Source: Fictibacillus sp. BK138 (GTDB lineage Bacteria > Bacillota > Bacilli > Bacillales > Fictibacillaceae). Taken from it: a DNA stretch of 64,000 bases. Positions 41,994-51,894 of the stretch are shown here, piece after piece; the stretch's first letter is position 1, and the number at the start of each line of letters is the position of its first letter. The stretch spans positions 62,001 through 126,000 of the forward strand of contig NZ_SGXL01000001.1 in NCBI RefSeq assembly GCF_004216955.1, in the 5' to 3' direction. The position numbers were made by a program, and so were the translations under genes. Below the pieces are notes generated by a model, which made no database searches, was not told the origin of the DNA, and worked only from the letters and a program-made list of their open reading frames with translations.

Positions 41994-43658
41994 TTAAGGC
42001 TTCACTCGGTAGACACGAGCTTCATAAGGCTTTAATGAAATGCTAGTCATATCGCCATGTGCTGCGACTTCTTCGTTTGATAGAAGGAGGTTTTCAGCGT
42101 TTAACGAAAGCTCTGTCTCAAACACTGCTTCCTTTTTAGAAAGATTCGTGATGACAACTACTTGCTCTTCACCTAATGTGCGTGTGTAGGCGTAGATCTG
42201 CTTGTCGTCTTCAAGCAATAAATCATACGTTCCATATGTGAAAATCTCGTTCTCTTTCTTTAAAGAAATCATCTTTTTGTAGAAGTTCAAGATCGACTTC
42301 TCTTCTTGTTCCTGTTTTTCTACGTTAATCTCTGTATAGTTAGGATTCACTTTCATCCAAGGTGTTCCGTTTGTAAATCCAGCGTTCAATGTGCTGTTCC
42401 ACTGCATAGGTGTACGGCTGTTATCACGTGAAGATGCCCAGATTACAGCCATGATGTCTTCGTGTGAAACGCCTTCTTCCCGCTTAATGCGGTACATGTT
42501 TTTAACCGCTACATCATCATAGTCTTCGATGGAATCAAACTGAACGTTCGTCATTCCGATCTCCTGACCTTGATAGATAAACGGCGTTCCTTGCATAAGG
42601 AAGTACATCGCACCCATGCTTGTTGCACTTTGATACCAATATTCTTCGTCGTTGCCCCAAGTGGAAACGACACGAGGCTTATCATGGTTCTCAATGAACA
42701 GAGCGTTCCAGCCTTCTTTTTCAAGACCTTTCTGCCAGCGAGTCAGGACTTTCTTTAACTCTACAATATCAAGGTCAGGATTCGTTTCAGCATCCCAAAG
42801 GCCAAGGTGTTCGAATTGGAAGATCATATCCATCTTCCCTTGTTCTTTGCCAACCCAAAGGTCTGCTTCGTTGATTTTAACCCCGTTTGCTTCACCAACC
42901 GTCATGACATCGTAATTCGCATATGTGCGGTCTTTGAACTCTTGAAGGAAAGTATGGATACCTTTTTGGTTCATATGCATGTCGAATGAAGATACGTACT
43001 TTTCGTTTTTCGGATTCGGCATGTCCGGGAAGCCTTCACGTTTTTTAATATGGCTGATCGCATCGATACGGAAGCCGTCGATACCTTTATCAAGCCACCA
43101 GTTTACTGTATCGTAAAGAGCTTCACGCACTTCAGGGTTTTCCCAGTTCACGTCAGGCTGTTTTGTTGAGAAAACATGAAGGTAATATTGGTCTGTTTTT
43201 TCGTCAAATTCCCAAGCAGAACCTGAGAAAATACTTTCCCAGTTGTTTGGCTCTTTACCGTCTTTGCCGTCTCTCCAGATGTACCAGTCACGTTTCGGAT
43301 TGTCCTTTGATGAGCGGGACTCGATGAACCATTGATGTTCATCGCTTGTATGGTTAAGAACGAGATCGATGATTAACTTCATATCACGCTTATGCACTTC
43401 ATTTAAAAGGGCATCGAAGTCTTCCATCGTCCCGAAGTCTTCCATAATGTCCTGATAGTCAGATATATCGTATCCATTATCATCATTCGGAGACTTGTAC
43501 ATCGGACAGATCCAAATGACATCAATCCCTAAATCTTTAATGTAATCCAAGCGCTGGATGATCCCTTTTAAATCACCGATTCCATCTCCGTTTGAATCTT
43601 GGAAGCTGCGAGGGTAAATTTGATAGCCAACGGCTTCTTTCCACCAAACTTTTTCCAT
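41994..43658 (-). CDS. malL: GH13 alpha-glucosidase / oligo-1,6-glucosidase
   Basis: 554 residues from ATG 43656-43658 (GGAGG 8 bases upstream). Conserved GH13 regions: I DLVLNHTS, II GFRIDAISHI (nucleophile Asp about 199), III MTVGEANG (acid Glu about 255), IV FIENHDKPR (Asp about 328). The N-terminal YQIYPRSFQDSNGDGIGDLKGI is typical of the subfamily including MalL and TreA. Intracellular: it releases glucose from phosphorylated or free short alpha-glucosides. Last gene of the PTS operon, 69 bases after the EEP gene. Confidence 0.92.
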   Translation of the reverse strand: MEKVWWKEAVGYQIYPRSFQDSNGDGIGDLKGIIQRLDYIKDLGIDVIWICPMYKSPNDDNGYDISDYQDIMEDFGTMEDFDALLNEVHKRDMKLIIDLVLNHTSDEHQWFIESRSSKDNPKRDWYIWRDGKDGKEPNNWESIFSGSAWEFDEKTDQYYLHVFSTKQPDVNWENPEVREALYDTVNWWLDKGIDGFRIDAISHIKKREGFPDMPNPKNEKYVSSFDMHMNQKGIHTFLQEFKDRTYANYDVMTVGEANGVKINEADLWVGKEQGKMDMIFQFEHLGLWDAETNPDLDIVELKKVLTRWQKGLEKEGWNALFIENHDKPRVVSTWGNDEEYWYQSATSMGAMYFLMQGTPFIYQGQEIGMTNVQFDSIEDYDDVAVKNMYRIKREEGVSHEDIMAVIWASSRDNSRTPMQWNSTLNAGFTNGTPWMKVNPNYTEINVEKQEQEEKSILNFYKKMISLKKENEIFTYGTYDLLLEDDKQIYAYTRTLGEEQVVVITNLSKKEAVFETELSLNAENLLLSNEEVAAHGDMTSISLKPYEARVYRVKP

Positions 43659-43727
43659 AATGTTACCTCCATCATCTCTTAACAACAGGGCAGGGGATAC
43701 CGTAAAAAAACGACTCCCCATAGTCTG

Positions 43728-44531
43728 TTAGTTTTCTAATTCTAAAGTTACGGATACACCAGCGTGATCAGAGACCACCGGCGTTTCTTTTCCATTAAAT
43801 CGAACATAAGAACTTTTTACGTTGAGCGGTTTGCTGCATAAGATGTAATCGATTCTTCGTCCGTCGTCTTTACCGTTTTGATTCCAGCCAGCGATTGCGC
43901 CTTTGATGGTTATTCCATCATCTTTTTCTTTAGCTAATTCATACGTATCGTAAAAGCCGTTTGATTTTACATAATCAAATCCTTCGTCTCTCACGTTAGC
44001 ATCATTGTTTAAATCGCCCATTAAAAAGGATAGTTCGCTTTCGGGCACATGCTTAAAGAATGCATCAATCTGTTCTTTAAATGGTGCTATTTCATCGTCC
44101 CACCAGCCAAAGTGGCCTGAGAAGAAGTTTAGTTCTTTTCCATGATAAGAAACCACTGCTGAAATGATTTTTCTTGTTTTCCAGTTGTTCATGTCCTGAA
44201 GCTCTGTAACAAAAAAACTTTCGTTTGACTTAATCGGATGACGGCTTAAAATGGCCAGACCTTCTTCATACGTTTCAAAACCATAGTGAGCCATGTCCCA
44301 AACGAAATCATAATCATTAACGCCAAGTTCCTGTAACAGCTGAATTAACACCAATGCATAATTGTTTTGTTTTATGTTGCCATTCACAACAGGAGCGTCG
44401 ATCGACTGCATGACCTCTTGAAGTGCGATGACATCATAACGCTCGCTCGCGATATCGCGAGCAAGCATCTTTAACTTTTCCATCTGGTTCTCTTCTTGCC
44501 AGCCATGGACATTTAACGTTAGAAGTTTCAT
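43728..44531 (-). CDS. endonuclease/exonuclease/phosphatase (EEP) family hydrolase
   Basis: 267 residues. EEP fold: LLTLNVHGW at the N-terminus, the metal Glu in VIALQEVMQS, GHFGWWDDE, FLMGDLNND and the final VVSDHAGVSVTL with the catalytic His/Asp. Between EIIBC and the glucosidase (3 bases after EIIBC), so it may act on a sugar phosphate, as a phosphatase or phosphodiesterase, rather than on nucleic acid. Such a gene is found with alpha-glucoside PTS loci in other bacilli, but its reaction is not known to me. Confidence 0.85.
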   Translation of the reverse strand: MKLLTLNVHGWQEENQMEKLKMLARDIASERYDVIALQEVMQSIDAPVVNGNIKQNNYALVLIQLLQELGVNDYDFVWDMAHYGFETYEEGLAILSRHPIKSNESFFVTELQDMNNWKTRKIISAVVSYHGKELNFFSGHFGWWDDEIAPFKEQIDAFFKHVPESELSFLMGDLNNDANVRDEGFDYVKSNGFYDTYELAKEKDDGITIKGAIAGWNQNGKDDGRRIDYILCSKPLNVKSSYVRFNGKETPVVSDHAGVSVTLELEN

Positions 44532-44534
44532 TGA

Positions 44535-46199
44535 TTACATCCCCAAACGATCTTGAATATCAGATTTCAATACGTCCGCTTTTGGTCCGTAAATCGCTTG
44601 AACACCTTTATCTTTAATAATGAGACCAAGTGCGCCGTTATCTTTCCATTCTTTTTCCGTCGCAACACCAACAGTGTCTTTTACCGTTACACGAAGGCGA
44701 GTCATACACGCATCAACGTCTTCAATGTTATCAGCTCCGCCTAACAGCCCGATGATTGCAGATGCTTGAGAGTTATCTGATCCTGCTGCTGCATCATTTT
44801 TAGCCGGTGAAGCAGATTCACCTTCCGTTGTTTCGATATAGTTTCCTGCACGGCCTGGTGTCGGCAGGTTGAACTTCTTGATCAGCACATAGAAGATCGA
44901 GAAGTTTAGTCCAAAGAATACGATACAAGTCAGTGCAAAGTTGATTAAGTCTCGTGTTAATCCTGCTTTTACAAGCAATGGTGTACGCGTTAGTAATTCG
45001 ATAAAACCAAATGCGTGAACACGTACATGGATAAGGTCTGCTACTGCGAATGCAAGACCTGTTGTGATCGCGTACACGACATAAAGCAATGGTGCTGCAA
45101 ACATGAACATGAATTCGATCGGCTCTGTAACACCTGTTAAAAATACAGCAAGTGCTGCAGATAAGAACATTGACTTGTACTTCTTGCGCTTGTCTTTATC
45201 AACGTTCATGTACAACGCAAGTGCGATCGCTACTAGAGAAGCTGTTGAAAGTACAACTTGCCCCATTTTAAAGCGGGCAGGTACAACATCGTTTAATAGT
45301 GCTTGATACGCTTTTGTATCTCCAGCTTGCAAGAAATTGTTCAGATCATTGATCCAAGCAAGCCATAGCGGATCTTGTCCGGCTACAGAAGAACCTGCAC
45401 CAGAACCAGTCATGATTTGGTATGTTCCGCCAAGTTCTGTATAGTTGATCGGCACCGTTAACATGTGGTGAAGACCGAACGGCAATAATAGACGCTCTAA
45501 CGTACCGAACACGAATGGTGCGATAACTGGAGCCGTGTTACGAGATGTTGCGATCCATTTACCAAAGTCATTTAAAAGACCTTGGATAAACGGCCAAACT
45601 AATGCAAGGATCAGTGCCGTAATAACAGACCATAAAATAACGGCAAACGGCACAAAACGCTTTCCGTTAAAGAATGCTAAAGCATTTGGAAGCTTGTTAT
45701 AGTTGTAGTATTTATTAAATAGAACGGCACCTAGGAAACCGGATATGATACCGATAAAAACACCCATGTTAAGAGCAGGAGCTCCTAGAACAGATGTGAA
45801 GTAATCGCCAACGATCAGTTCACTGCCAAAAAGGGATTTTACTTTTGCCCCTTCTTCAAGCATCATTGCACTGTTTACACCAAAGATAGCACCAGTAATA
45901 CGGTTGATGAGGATAAAAGCGATGACAGCTGCAAATGCACCGCCAGCACGTTCTTTAGCCCACGAACCACCTATGGCTACGGCAAATAAAATGTGAAGGT
46001 TCGTGATAATTGCCCATCCGATGTCTTCCATAACTCGGGCAATCGTTTGCACCAAAGTGATGTCGCCACCTGACATAGCAATAACCTTACCTAGTGATAT
46101 CATTAAACCGGCAGCTGGCATAACGGCTACTACTACGAGAAGAGCCTTACCAAGCTTTTGCCAGAAATCAAACGAAATTAGTTTTCCACGTTGTTTCAA
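44535..46199 (-). CDS. PTS EIIBC transporter, glucose/alpha-glucoside (maltose) type
   Basis: 554 residues from TTG 46197-46199 (GGAGG 9 bases before). EIIC domain 1-440 with about ten membrane helices, KALLVVVAVMPAAGLMISLG, and the family block GVTEPIEFMFMFAAPLLYVVYA. EIIB domain 475-554 with the phosphorylated Cys in IEDVDACMTRLRVTV. No EIIA domain: that role may fall to the separate EIIA-Glc at 51895. With the alpha-glucosidase downstream, substrates are probably maltose, isomaltose or similar disaccharides. A perfect cre site lies upstream, so CcpA control is expected. Confidence 0.92.
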   Translation of the reverse strand: MKQRGKLISFDFWQKLGKALLVVVAVMPAAGLMISLGKVIAMSGGDITLVQTIARVMEDIGWAIITNLHILFAVAIGGSWAKERAGGAFAAVIAFILINRITGAIFGVNSAMMLEEGAKVKSLFGSELIVGDYFTSVLGAPALNMGVFIGIISGFLGAVLFNKYYNYNKLPNALAFFNGKRFVPFAVILWSVITALILALVWPFIQGLLNDFGKWIATSRNTAPVIAPFVFGTLERLLLPFGLHHMLTVPINYTELGGTYQIMTGSGAGSSVAGQDPLWLAWINDLNNFLQAGDTKAYQALLNDVVPARFKMGQVVLSTASLVAIALALYMNVDKDKRKKYKSMFLSAALAVFLTGVTEPIEFMFMFAAPLLYVVYAITTGLAFAVADLIHVRVHAFGFIELLTRTPLLVKAGLTRDLINFALTCIVFFGLNFSIFYVLIKKFNLPTPGRAGNYIETTEGESASPAKNDAAAGSDNSQASAIIGLLGGADNIEDVDACMTRLRVTVKDTVGVATEKEWKDNGALGLIIKDKGVQAIYGPKADVLKSDIQDRLGM

Positions 46200-46308
46200 A
46201 ACGATTTCCTCCTTTAAGTATATATCTTTCGCTGCGTTTTTGAAATCGCATTCATTAGATTGCTAAAATTATTTATAAATCGCTTACAAATTTGTATATG
46301 CAAGTAGG

Positions 46309-46323
46309 TGCAATCGTTTGCAT
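46309..46323 (-). promoter_or_regulatory. CcpA-binding cre site of the PTS operon
   Basis: Minus-strand ATGCAAACGATTGCA fits the consensus WTGNAANCGNWNNCW at every position, 110 bp upstream of the EIIBC start. A second, one-mismatch candidate TGTAAGCGATTTAT lies at 46275-46289. Confidence 0.75.
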
Positions 46324-46434
46324 AAATGGATTGTAAGATAAAACGGTTACATTTACAAGCGATAAATTTGAAAAAGGAGATAAAAAGTTTTTCCAGTGGA
46401 GGATTATAGGTGTATTTAGGAGGAGAAATGGTTT

Positions 46435-46554
46435 TGAGGTACTGTTTTGAGCGAAGAATAAGGATTCTGAGCGAAGATCCACATAGTTTGAGCGTAGCGG
46501 AGGTATCTAGAGCGAAAAGGGGAGCAAATTGAGCGTAGATGAGTTTTTTTGAGC
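46435..46554. repeat. phased repeat array 3: core TTGAGCGAA, period 20-21 bp
   Basis: Cores TGAGCGAA/TGAGCGTA start at 46448, 46468, 46489, 46509, 46530 and 46550 (steps 20, 21, 20, 21, 20). A weaker unit is at 46435. Spacers unrelated. The array lies 240-350 bp upstream of the PTS operon start and ends in the 32-bp motif shared with array 2. Confidence 0.88.
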
Positions 46555-46586
46555 GAACGTGTAATAAATATCAGAACACGTACCGT
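46555..46586 (+). repeat. 32-bp end motif of array 3 (first copy at 33516)
   Basis: 31 of 32 bases identical to the motif ending array 2, with the same ACGTGT / ACACGT inverted arms, although the repeat cores of the two arrays differ. Confidence 0.9.
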
Positions 46587-46604
46587 AAAATTGCAAGAGC
46601 AGAC

Positions 46605-47648
46605 TCATTGTTTTGAGCCTGCTCTCTCTATATATGAATGAATATTTGATTTTACCGTTTCTATCCTCCGCATCCCGATCATCGCAGACAATATCTCAGG
46701 AGTGTTCAGAACAAAACGAATAAGCTGATCTGCATTTTGATCTTGATTCCCTCGCAGCCTCCCGCAATCAAGCGGTGCGCTAGTGGTCACATACACGTCG
46801 AGTTCTTCCGCTGCTTGAAATAAAGTGCGCCACTTGCCTTGAACTTGTTGATTTTGATCAGTACATGCCTTCTGGTTATAAAAGTTGAATGGAGTTTGGA
46901 TAAATCGGAAATGGTGAGATGAACCAGCCACTTTCTGTGCGGTATGCATCACTTTTTCAAGTGAAATGTAGCCAGGTGCAACAGGGTCTTCAGTAAATGC
47001 GGTCCAGACGGCCATCCCATAGAAACGAATCGTGCCACGCTCGACTTGATCTTCATAAAATTTGAATAACCTTTCTAATTCCATATAAAACTTTTCATCT
47101 TCCAAAACGTGCTTGGAGATTTCAGGGTTATGTATATAGTGGATGTCAATCGTTTCGAGATTTAAATGATTCAAGCTTTGCTCAATGGCAAATTCATAAT
47201 AGGAAGGCTTTAACACATGTTTATGATTATCGATAATATGAAGGTCTTTTTCTTGAAGTATTCCAGTGGCAATTAGTTTTTCTTTTAAGTAGTTTTCAGG
47301 GCGTAGCTGCAGATCGATATCTCCTGGAATGATTCCGGCTTTCGTCGAAATAACAATTTCTTCTCTTCTAATCTTTTTTTCATTCTTAATTAGTTTGGAG
47401 AGAACCGCTCCAATATCTCTTTCAGAACGCATTCCCCGGTAATTTAATGCTGTATCGATAAAATTGATGCCATTACTTAAAGCAAATTCTATTGATTCTT
47501 GATATAAGGTTGAATCAGCTTTGTTCATATCGCCTAAATGAGTGCCCATTGCCATGCGAGATACATGAAACCAAGGTGTGCTGCGAGAATTAGAAGAAAA
47601 AGAATTTAAATAGTGAAGTGTTTCTATTTTATTAGCATGTCCTCTCAT
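46605..47648 (-). CDS. aldo/keto reductase
   Basis: 347 residues, a TIM-barrel NADPH-dependent oxidoreductase. FIDTALNYRGMRSERDIG (about 79-96) contains the Asp and Tyr of the active site, then REEIVISTKAG with the Lys, and YIHNPEISKHVL in place of the usual WHxP, an atypical variant. AVWTAFTEDP and the SAMIGMRR end agree with the family. RBS AGGGTG. A hairpin AGAGCAGACTCA / TGAGCCTGCTCT overlaps the stop as terminator. Confidence 0.85.
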   Translation of the reverse strand: MRGHANKIETLHYLNSFSSNSRSTPWFHVSRMAMGTHLGDMNKADSTLYQESIEFALSNGINFIDTALNYRGMRSERDIGAVLSKLIKNEKKIRREEIVISTKAGIIPGDIDLQLRPENYLKEKLIATGILQEKDLHIIDNHKHVLKPSYYEFAIEQSLNHLNLETIDIHYIHNPEISKHVLEDEKFYMELERLFKFYEDQVERGTIRFYGMAVWTAFTEDPVAPGYISLEKVMHTAQKVAGSSHHFRFIQTPFNFYNQKACTDQNQQVQGKWRTLFQAAEELDVYVTTSAPLDCGRLRGNQDQNADQLIRFVLNTPEILSAMIGMRRIETVKSNIHSYIERAGSKQ

Positions 47649-47775
47649 ATTTTCACCCTTTCACTTCATGATTAATTCAATTATAATACCTTTTTTGCTT
47701 TTTAATCCATTTTGTTACATTAATAACATTTTGGGGAAAATGGAGAATACCAAATAATAAGCAGGGAGTAAAGGT

Positions 47776-49073
47776 ATGATTTTAAAATTACTATTGAAGA
47801 TCAGACATAATATATGGATTATTCCCAGTATTTATAGCGTAATTTCAATCATTTTAGCACTCATCGTTATTTATATAGATTCAACTATTGATGTTAAAAG
47901 AGATTCTCTCATAATGAACCTCCTTTTTACGGAAGTTGATCTAGCTCGAACGATATTAGTTTCAATAGCTCCTTCTTTATTAACGATGACTACTTTTACT
48001 TTCTCTATCATAATGGTGGTCTTAACGACGTATTCTTCTCAATACTCACCACGGACACTACCGACTTTTATGACAGATCGTATTACGATGAGAATTCTCG
48101 CTTTTTTTATGGGAAGTTTTATTTACTCCGTTATCACTTTGTTATTTATGAAAAGGTCGATATCTGAACCTTATGTAGTGTCTGCTACAATTTGTATTTT
48201 ACTTGCTATCGTCTGTCTTGCATTCTTTGCCTTTTTTATCCATCATGTAGGTACTTTTATACAGGTTAGTAAACTCGTAGAACGTTTAACGAACGAAGGA
48301 CTAGAAGTGCTTGATGATCTAAGCAAGATGGAAAAGCAAAAGCGTATGCGTATTGAAGATTTACATTTTCTAATTCACATTACGATGGTGTCGTTATTAC
48401 ATCAAAAACATATGGATATCTTGAATTAATTGATCATGAAGGGTTGACCGAATGTGCTAAAGAAAAACAATTAAAAATAGATATCCTTTGCCAGACAGGG
48501 GACTTTTTAACGCATGACCAACCGGTAATGATGGTGTTTTCTGATAAAATAGCGATTAATGATAAGTTAAAAGATTATCTCGTATCGTATTTGACATTCG
48601 GAAGAGATAGAAGTGTTTTTCAGGATATTGGGTTTAGTACTCAAAAGTTGGTTGAAATTGCATTGCGTGCAATATCTCCGGGAATTAACGATCCCAACAC
48701 GGCTAACCAGTGTATATTAAACATTGGACGTGTACTTGCTAAGGCTGGAGAAAAAAAGGATGGTTACATCGTTTTTTTTGATACAGAAAATGAACCAAGA
48801 GTAACGGTACCTAAACACACCTTCAAAGATGTGATCTACCATACTTTTTATCAGATACGTCATTATGGTAAAGAAGACATTTCCGTAAATTTAAGTATTT
48901 ATCAAGCACTGTTGATTGCTGTAAAGCATGCAAGTCCAGAGAATCACAAAGTGATTTGGGATTTTGAGAAATATATAGATCAAGGTATACACAAAGAAGT
49001 TATGCAGCAACTTGATCTAGAACAACTAGCTTTAAAAAAACGAGAACTTGCGGAACTGACAGGTAATGCTTAA
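47776..49073 (+). pseudogene. DUF2254 membrane protein, split by a single-base frameshift
   Basis: Two frames together make a complete DUF2254 protein of about 430 residues. The first (47776-48429) holds four membrane helices and TTFTFSIIMVVLTTYSSQYS with SPRTLPTFM. The second carries GYLELIDHEGLTE, ALRAISPGINDPNTANQCI and a soluble C-terminus. The shift must lie between the TGA at 48354 (second frame) and 48429. Adding one T to the T4 run at 48366-48369 gives one continuous frame through DLHFSNSHYDGVVITSK and TYGYLELID. Either a real deletion or a homopolymer base-call error. Function of DUF2254 unknown. Confidence 0.85.
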
Positions 49074-49090
49074 AAAATTAGGAACAATCA

Positions 49091-49116
49091 ACCTCGTTGA
49101 AAAACGAGGTTTTTTT
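49091..49116 (+). terminator. terminator of the DUF2254 gene
   Basis: ACCTCGTT pairs with AACGAGGT around GAAA, then seven T. Confidence 0.9.
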
Positions 49117-49241
49117 GTGTGTATAAAGAACTATGAATATTTTCTTATTTTTATACATTTTAAAAAGATACAAAGGCTTTTGATGATTGTTTATTGAATA
49201 AACGTATGCAGAAACAAATGTGTAAAAATGATAAATATAAA

Positions 49242-49270
49242 TTGAATAAATATACATAAGTTAGTATAAT
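49242..49270 (+). promoter_or_regulatory. sigma-A promoter of the M14 peptidase gene
   Basis: TTGAAT and TATAAT with a 17-bp spacer, 34 bases upstream of the ATG. Confidence 0.65.
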
Positions 49271-49304
49271 TACTTTCGGATTAAAGGAAGGGGAGAAAGA
49301 ATAA

Positions 49305-51674
49305 ATGAAAAAACAATGGTTTGCCGGGGTGTTAAGTGTCAGTTTACTAGCTTCGACACCTTATGCAGTTACAGCGGAAGCACCACAGAAACAATGGAAG
49401 AATGTAAATGTTAGTGAAGAGGCAGACGGAAGCCCATTTAACTCTGAGCATTATGATTTCGTAAAATATTCTAAGTTTGATGAAATACTTAAGAAGATCG
49501 ATAAGGAAAGTGAACGTGTATCATTAGAGGTGACAGGACATTCGGCAGATGGACATGCGCTATATGCGATCACGATCTCAAATCCTGAGGACAAAGGAAA
49601 ATATGGTCATTATAAAAAACTGCGCAAGCAAATGATCAAAAATCCTGAAAAAGCACAAAAATGGGTTGCTGAAAATGATGATTTTAAAGTACCGGTTATG
49701 ATTAACGGGTCCATTCATGGCACGGAATACATAGGCTCTGATGCTGTTCTTCAGTTGATCGAACGTTTTGCGTTTGAGAACGATGAAACGACAAAAGAAA
49801 TTTTAGCTAGCAATATATTAATCTTCAACGTATCTGCAAATCCAGATGGACGTGTGGACGGCACCCGTTTTAACGGTGAGGGAATCGACTTGAACCGTGA
49901 TTTTATTACGCAGTCGCAGCCTGAAACAAAGCAAACCGTCGATCTTATTACAGAATGGAATCCGATGGTGTTCTTAGATCTTCATGGGTACGTGAACTGG
50001 ATAGAAAATAAGCCCGGTTTGATCGAACCTTGTACTCCGCCGCATAACCCTAACTATGAGTATGATCTTTTTTCAAAGTGGGCGTTAGATCAAGCGGAAG
50101 CGATGGAAGCTGAGATCGTAGGCAACAAAGCTGAATATGAAAGTGAAACCTATCAAGATATGAGCGGGACATACATTCCTCAGCGTGATGACAGCTTTGG
50201 CTGGGACGACTATCCACCAATCTTCACCCCTATGTATGCGATGTATCATGGAGCTTATGGCTATACTCTTGAAGCGCCGACAAATACGTGGGATGGCGTG
50301 AAATGGGCGAATGATGCAGTAATGGGAGCTCTTAAGTTTTCAACAGAAAATAAACAGGGCATGCTGACGGATCAGATTGAAATCTTTAAAAGAGGAATCA
50401 ATTTTGACCACCCTTATCATGAAGAAGGGTTCTTCCCGAATGCTTATGTGCTTCCTGTAGATGAAAAAGATCCGACGGTTACAGAGAAGGCGGTTAACCA
50501 TCTTATTGATAACGACATTGCTGTTGAAAAAGCGAATAAGGCTTTCACTGCAGATGGAGTAACTTATCCTAAAGGAACTTTTATTGTACCGATGGATCAG
50601 GCGAAAGCAGGACTCGCGAACACAATGTTATGGAACGGCGAGGACATCACGAATGATACTCCGGCTATGTATGACATTTCCGCTTGGAGCTTGCCAGAAC
50701 TTTGGGGCTTTGAAGCCGTTGAAGTGAAATCTGAAATAAACGCAAAAACCTCACCAGTAAAGAACGCTGATTTCCAGGGCTCTTTAAATGGGAAAGGTCC
50801 TTATAAAGTTGAAAATAGCTCAGTGGAAGCGGTAGAGCTGGTTAATGAATTGCTGCAAGCTGGTGCGACGGTTTATAAAGGTGAAGACGGGAACTTTTAT
50901 CTGGAGAACATTCCGGGAATGAGTAAATCTCTTGTAAAGGAATCAGGGTTAAAAGTAGAAACGGCAGCGATTCCCGCAGAAAAAGAAAAGCTATCTTCCA
51001 TTGAAATCGCAATTTTAAAAGACGGCGGTATTAATAAAGCACAATCACATGCCGGCACAAAACTTGCCTTGGAACGACTTGGTTTTTCTGTGACAGAAGT
51101 GACACCAAAAGAGGTGGCTGAAAACGGCATTTTAAACTTCGATGCCTTTATTTACAGCGGAACAGAAATGATGCTTCAATATGAGAAAGTTAGGGAAGCG
51201 AACAAGCCATTTGTTGTAGGAACAAAAGAAGCGTATGACAAGTTTGCAGAGAATGTTCAGAACTTTGTAGACGGCGGCGGTAAATTTATCGCGGTAGGCG
51301 CAGGCGGTGCAAAGGTATCCAGCATGATTGGTCTGACAGATGTTAAAGTGAATACAGGCGGATCTGACAGCAACGGAATTGTGGAAGTAGCATACGGCGA
51401 AGATGAGCTAAGCAAGGGTTATAAAGAGAATGACCTAGGTTTTGTGTATAAGCCAGTTTGGTTCACAGAGCTTGGTGAAGCAAAAACTGTTGCTTCGTTT
51501 AAAACAGGAGATTTCTTTGTGGCAGGACATTGGAAGAATAATGAGCTTGCAGCAGGACATGCAGTGATCGTAGAAGAGACCGATGAAGATGTGACACTGA
51601 TCGGACTTGAAGCGGGTTTCCGTGACCATACAGACTATTTATTCCGTCTATTATCTAATGCGCTTTATCAATAA
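49305..51674 (+). CDS. secreted M14-family zinc carboxypeptidase
   Basis: 789 residues. Sec signal peptide MKKQWFAGVLSVSLLASTPY with cleavage after VTAEA. M14 domain 45-345: zinc ligands in INGSIHGTEYIGSD (His and Glu), NPDGR and GIDLNRDF substrate-binding segments, third zinc His in FLDLHGYVNW, and catalytic Glu probably in GYTLEAPTNTWDG. The long C-terminal part (about 360-789) has no recognised catalytic motif, includes a DJ-1/ThuA-like segment near FDAFIYSGTEMM, and ends without a wall anchor. An extracellular peptide-degrading enzyme. Confidence 0.9.
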   Translation: MKKQWFAGVLSVSLLASTPYAVTAEAPQKQWKNVNVSEEADGSPFNSEHYDFVKYSKFDEILKKIDKESERVSLEVTGHSADGHALYAITISNPEDKGKYGHYKKLRKQMIKNPEKAQKWVAENDDFKVPVMINGSIHGTEYIGSDAVLQLIERFAFENDETTKEILASNILIFNVSANPDGRVDGTRFNGEGIDLNRDFITQSQPETKQTVDLITEWNPMVFLDLHGYVNWIENKPGLIEPCTPPHNPNYEYDLFSKWALDQAEAMEAEIVGNKAEYESETYQDMSGTYIPQRDDSFGWDDYPPIFTPMYAMYHGAYGYTLEAPTNTWDGVKWANDAVMGALKFSTENKQGMLTDQIEIFKRGINFDHPYHEEGFFPNAYVLPVDEKDPTVTEKAVNHLIDNDIAVEKANKAFTADGVTYPKGTFIVPMDQAKAGLANTMLWNGEDITNDTPAMYDISAWSLPELWGFEAVEVKSEINAKTSPVKNADFQGSLNGKGPYKVENSSVEAVELVNELLQAGATVYKGEDGNFYLENIPGMSKSLVKESGLKVETAAIPAEKEKLSSIEIAILKDGGINKAQSHAGTKLALERLGFSVTEVTPKEVAENGILNFDAFIYSGTEMMLQYEKVREANKPFVVGTKEAYDKFAENVQNFVDGGGKFIAVGAGGAKVSSMIGLTDVKVNTGGSDSNGIVEVAYGEDELSKGYKENDLGFVYKPVWFTELGEAKTVASFKTGDFFVAGHWKNNELAAGHAVIVEETDEDVTLIGLEAGFRDHTDYLFRLLSNALYQ

Positions 51675-51753
51675 GGTGAGGCCTTTCTAATTGACATCCA
51701 ATCCAACACTGCCTTATTTTTATATGTAAAGTTTACCGAGATTACTAAATAAG

Positions 51754-51804
51754 AGACCTGAAGAACATTGAAACATTACTTTCCCTGTTCTTTGGTCTTC
51801 TTTT
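51754..51804 (+). terminator. terminator of the M14 peptidase gene
   Basis: AGACC..AAGAACA pairs with TGTTCTT..GGTCT, then TCTTTT. Confidence 0.6.
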
Positions 51805-51894
51805 GTATCACTATTTTTAAAAGTCGAATGTTTTAAAGCGTTCCCACAAGTGTAAATTATAAAGGTAAGCAGACGGAAAGGTGAGTGAAGTAAT

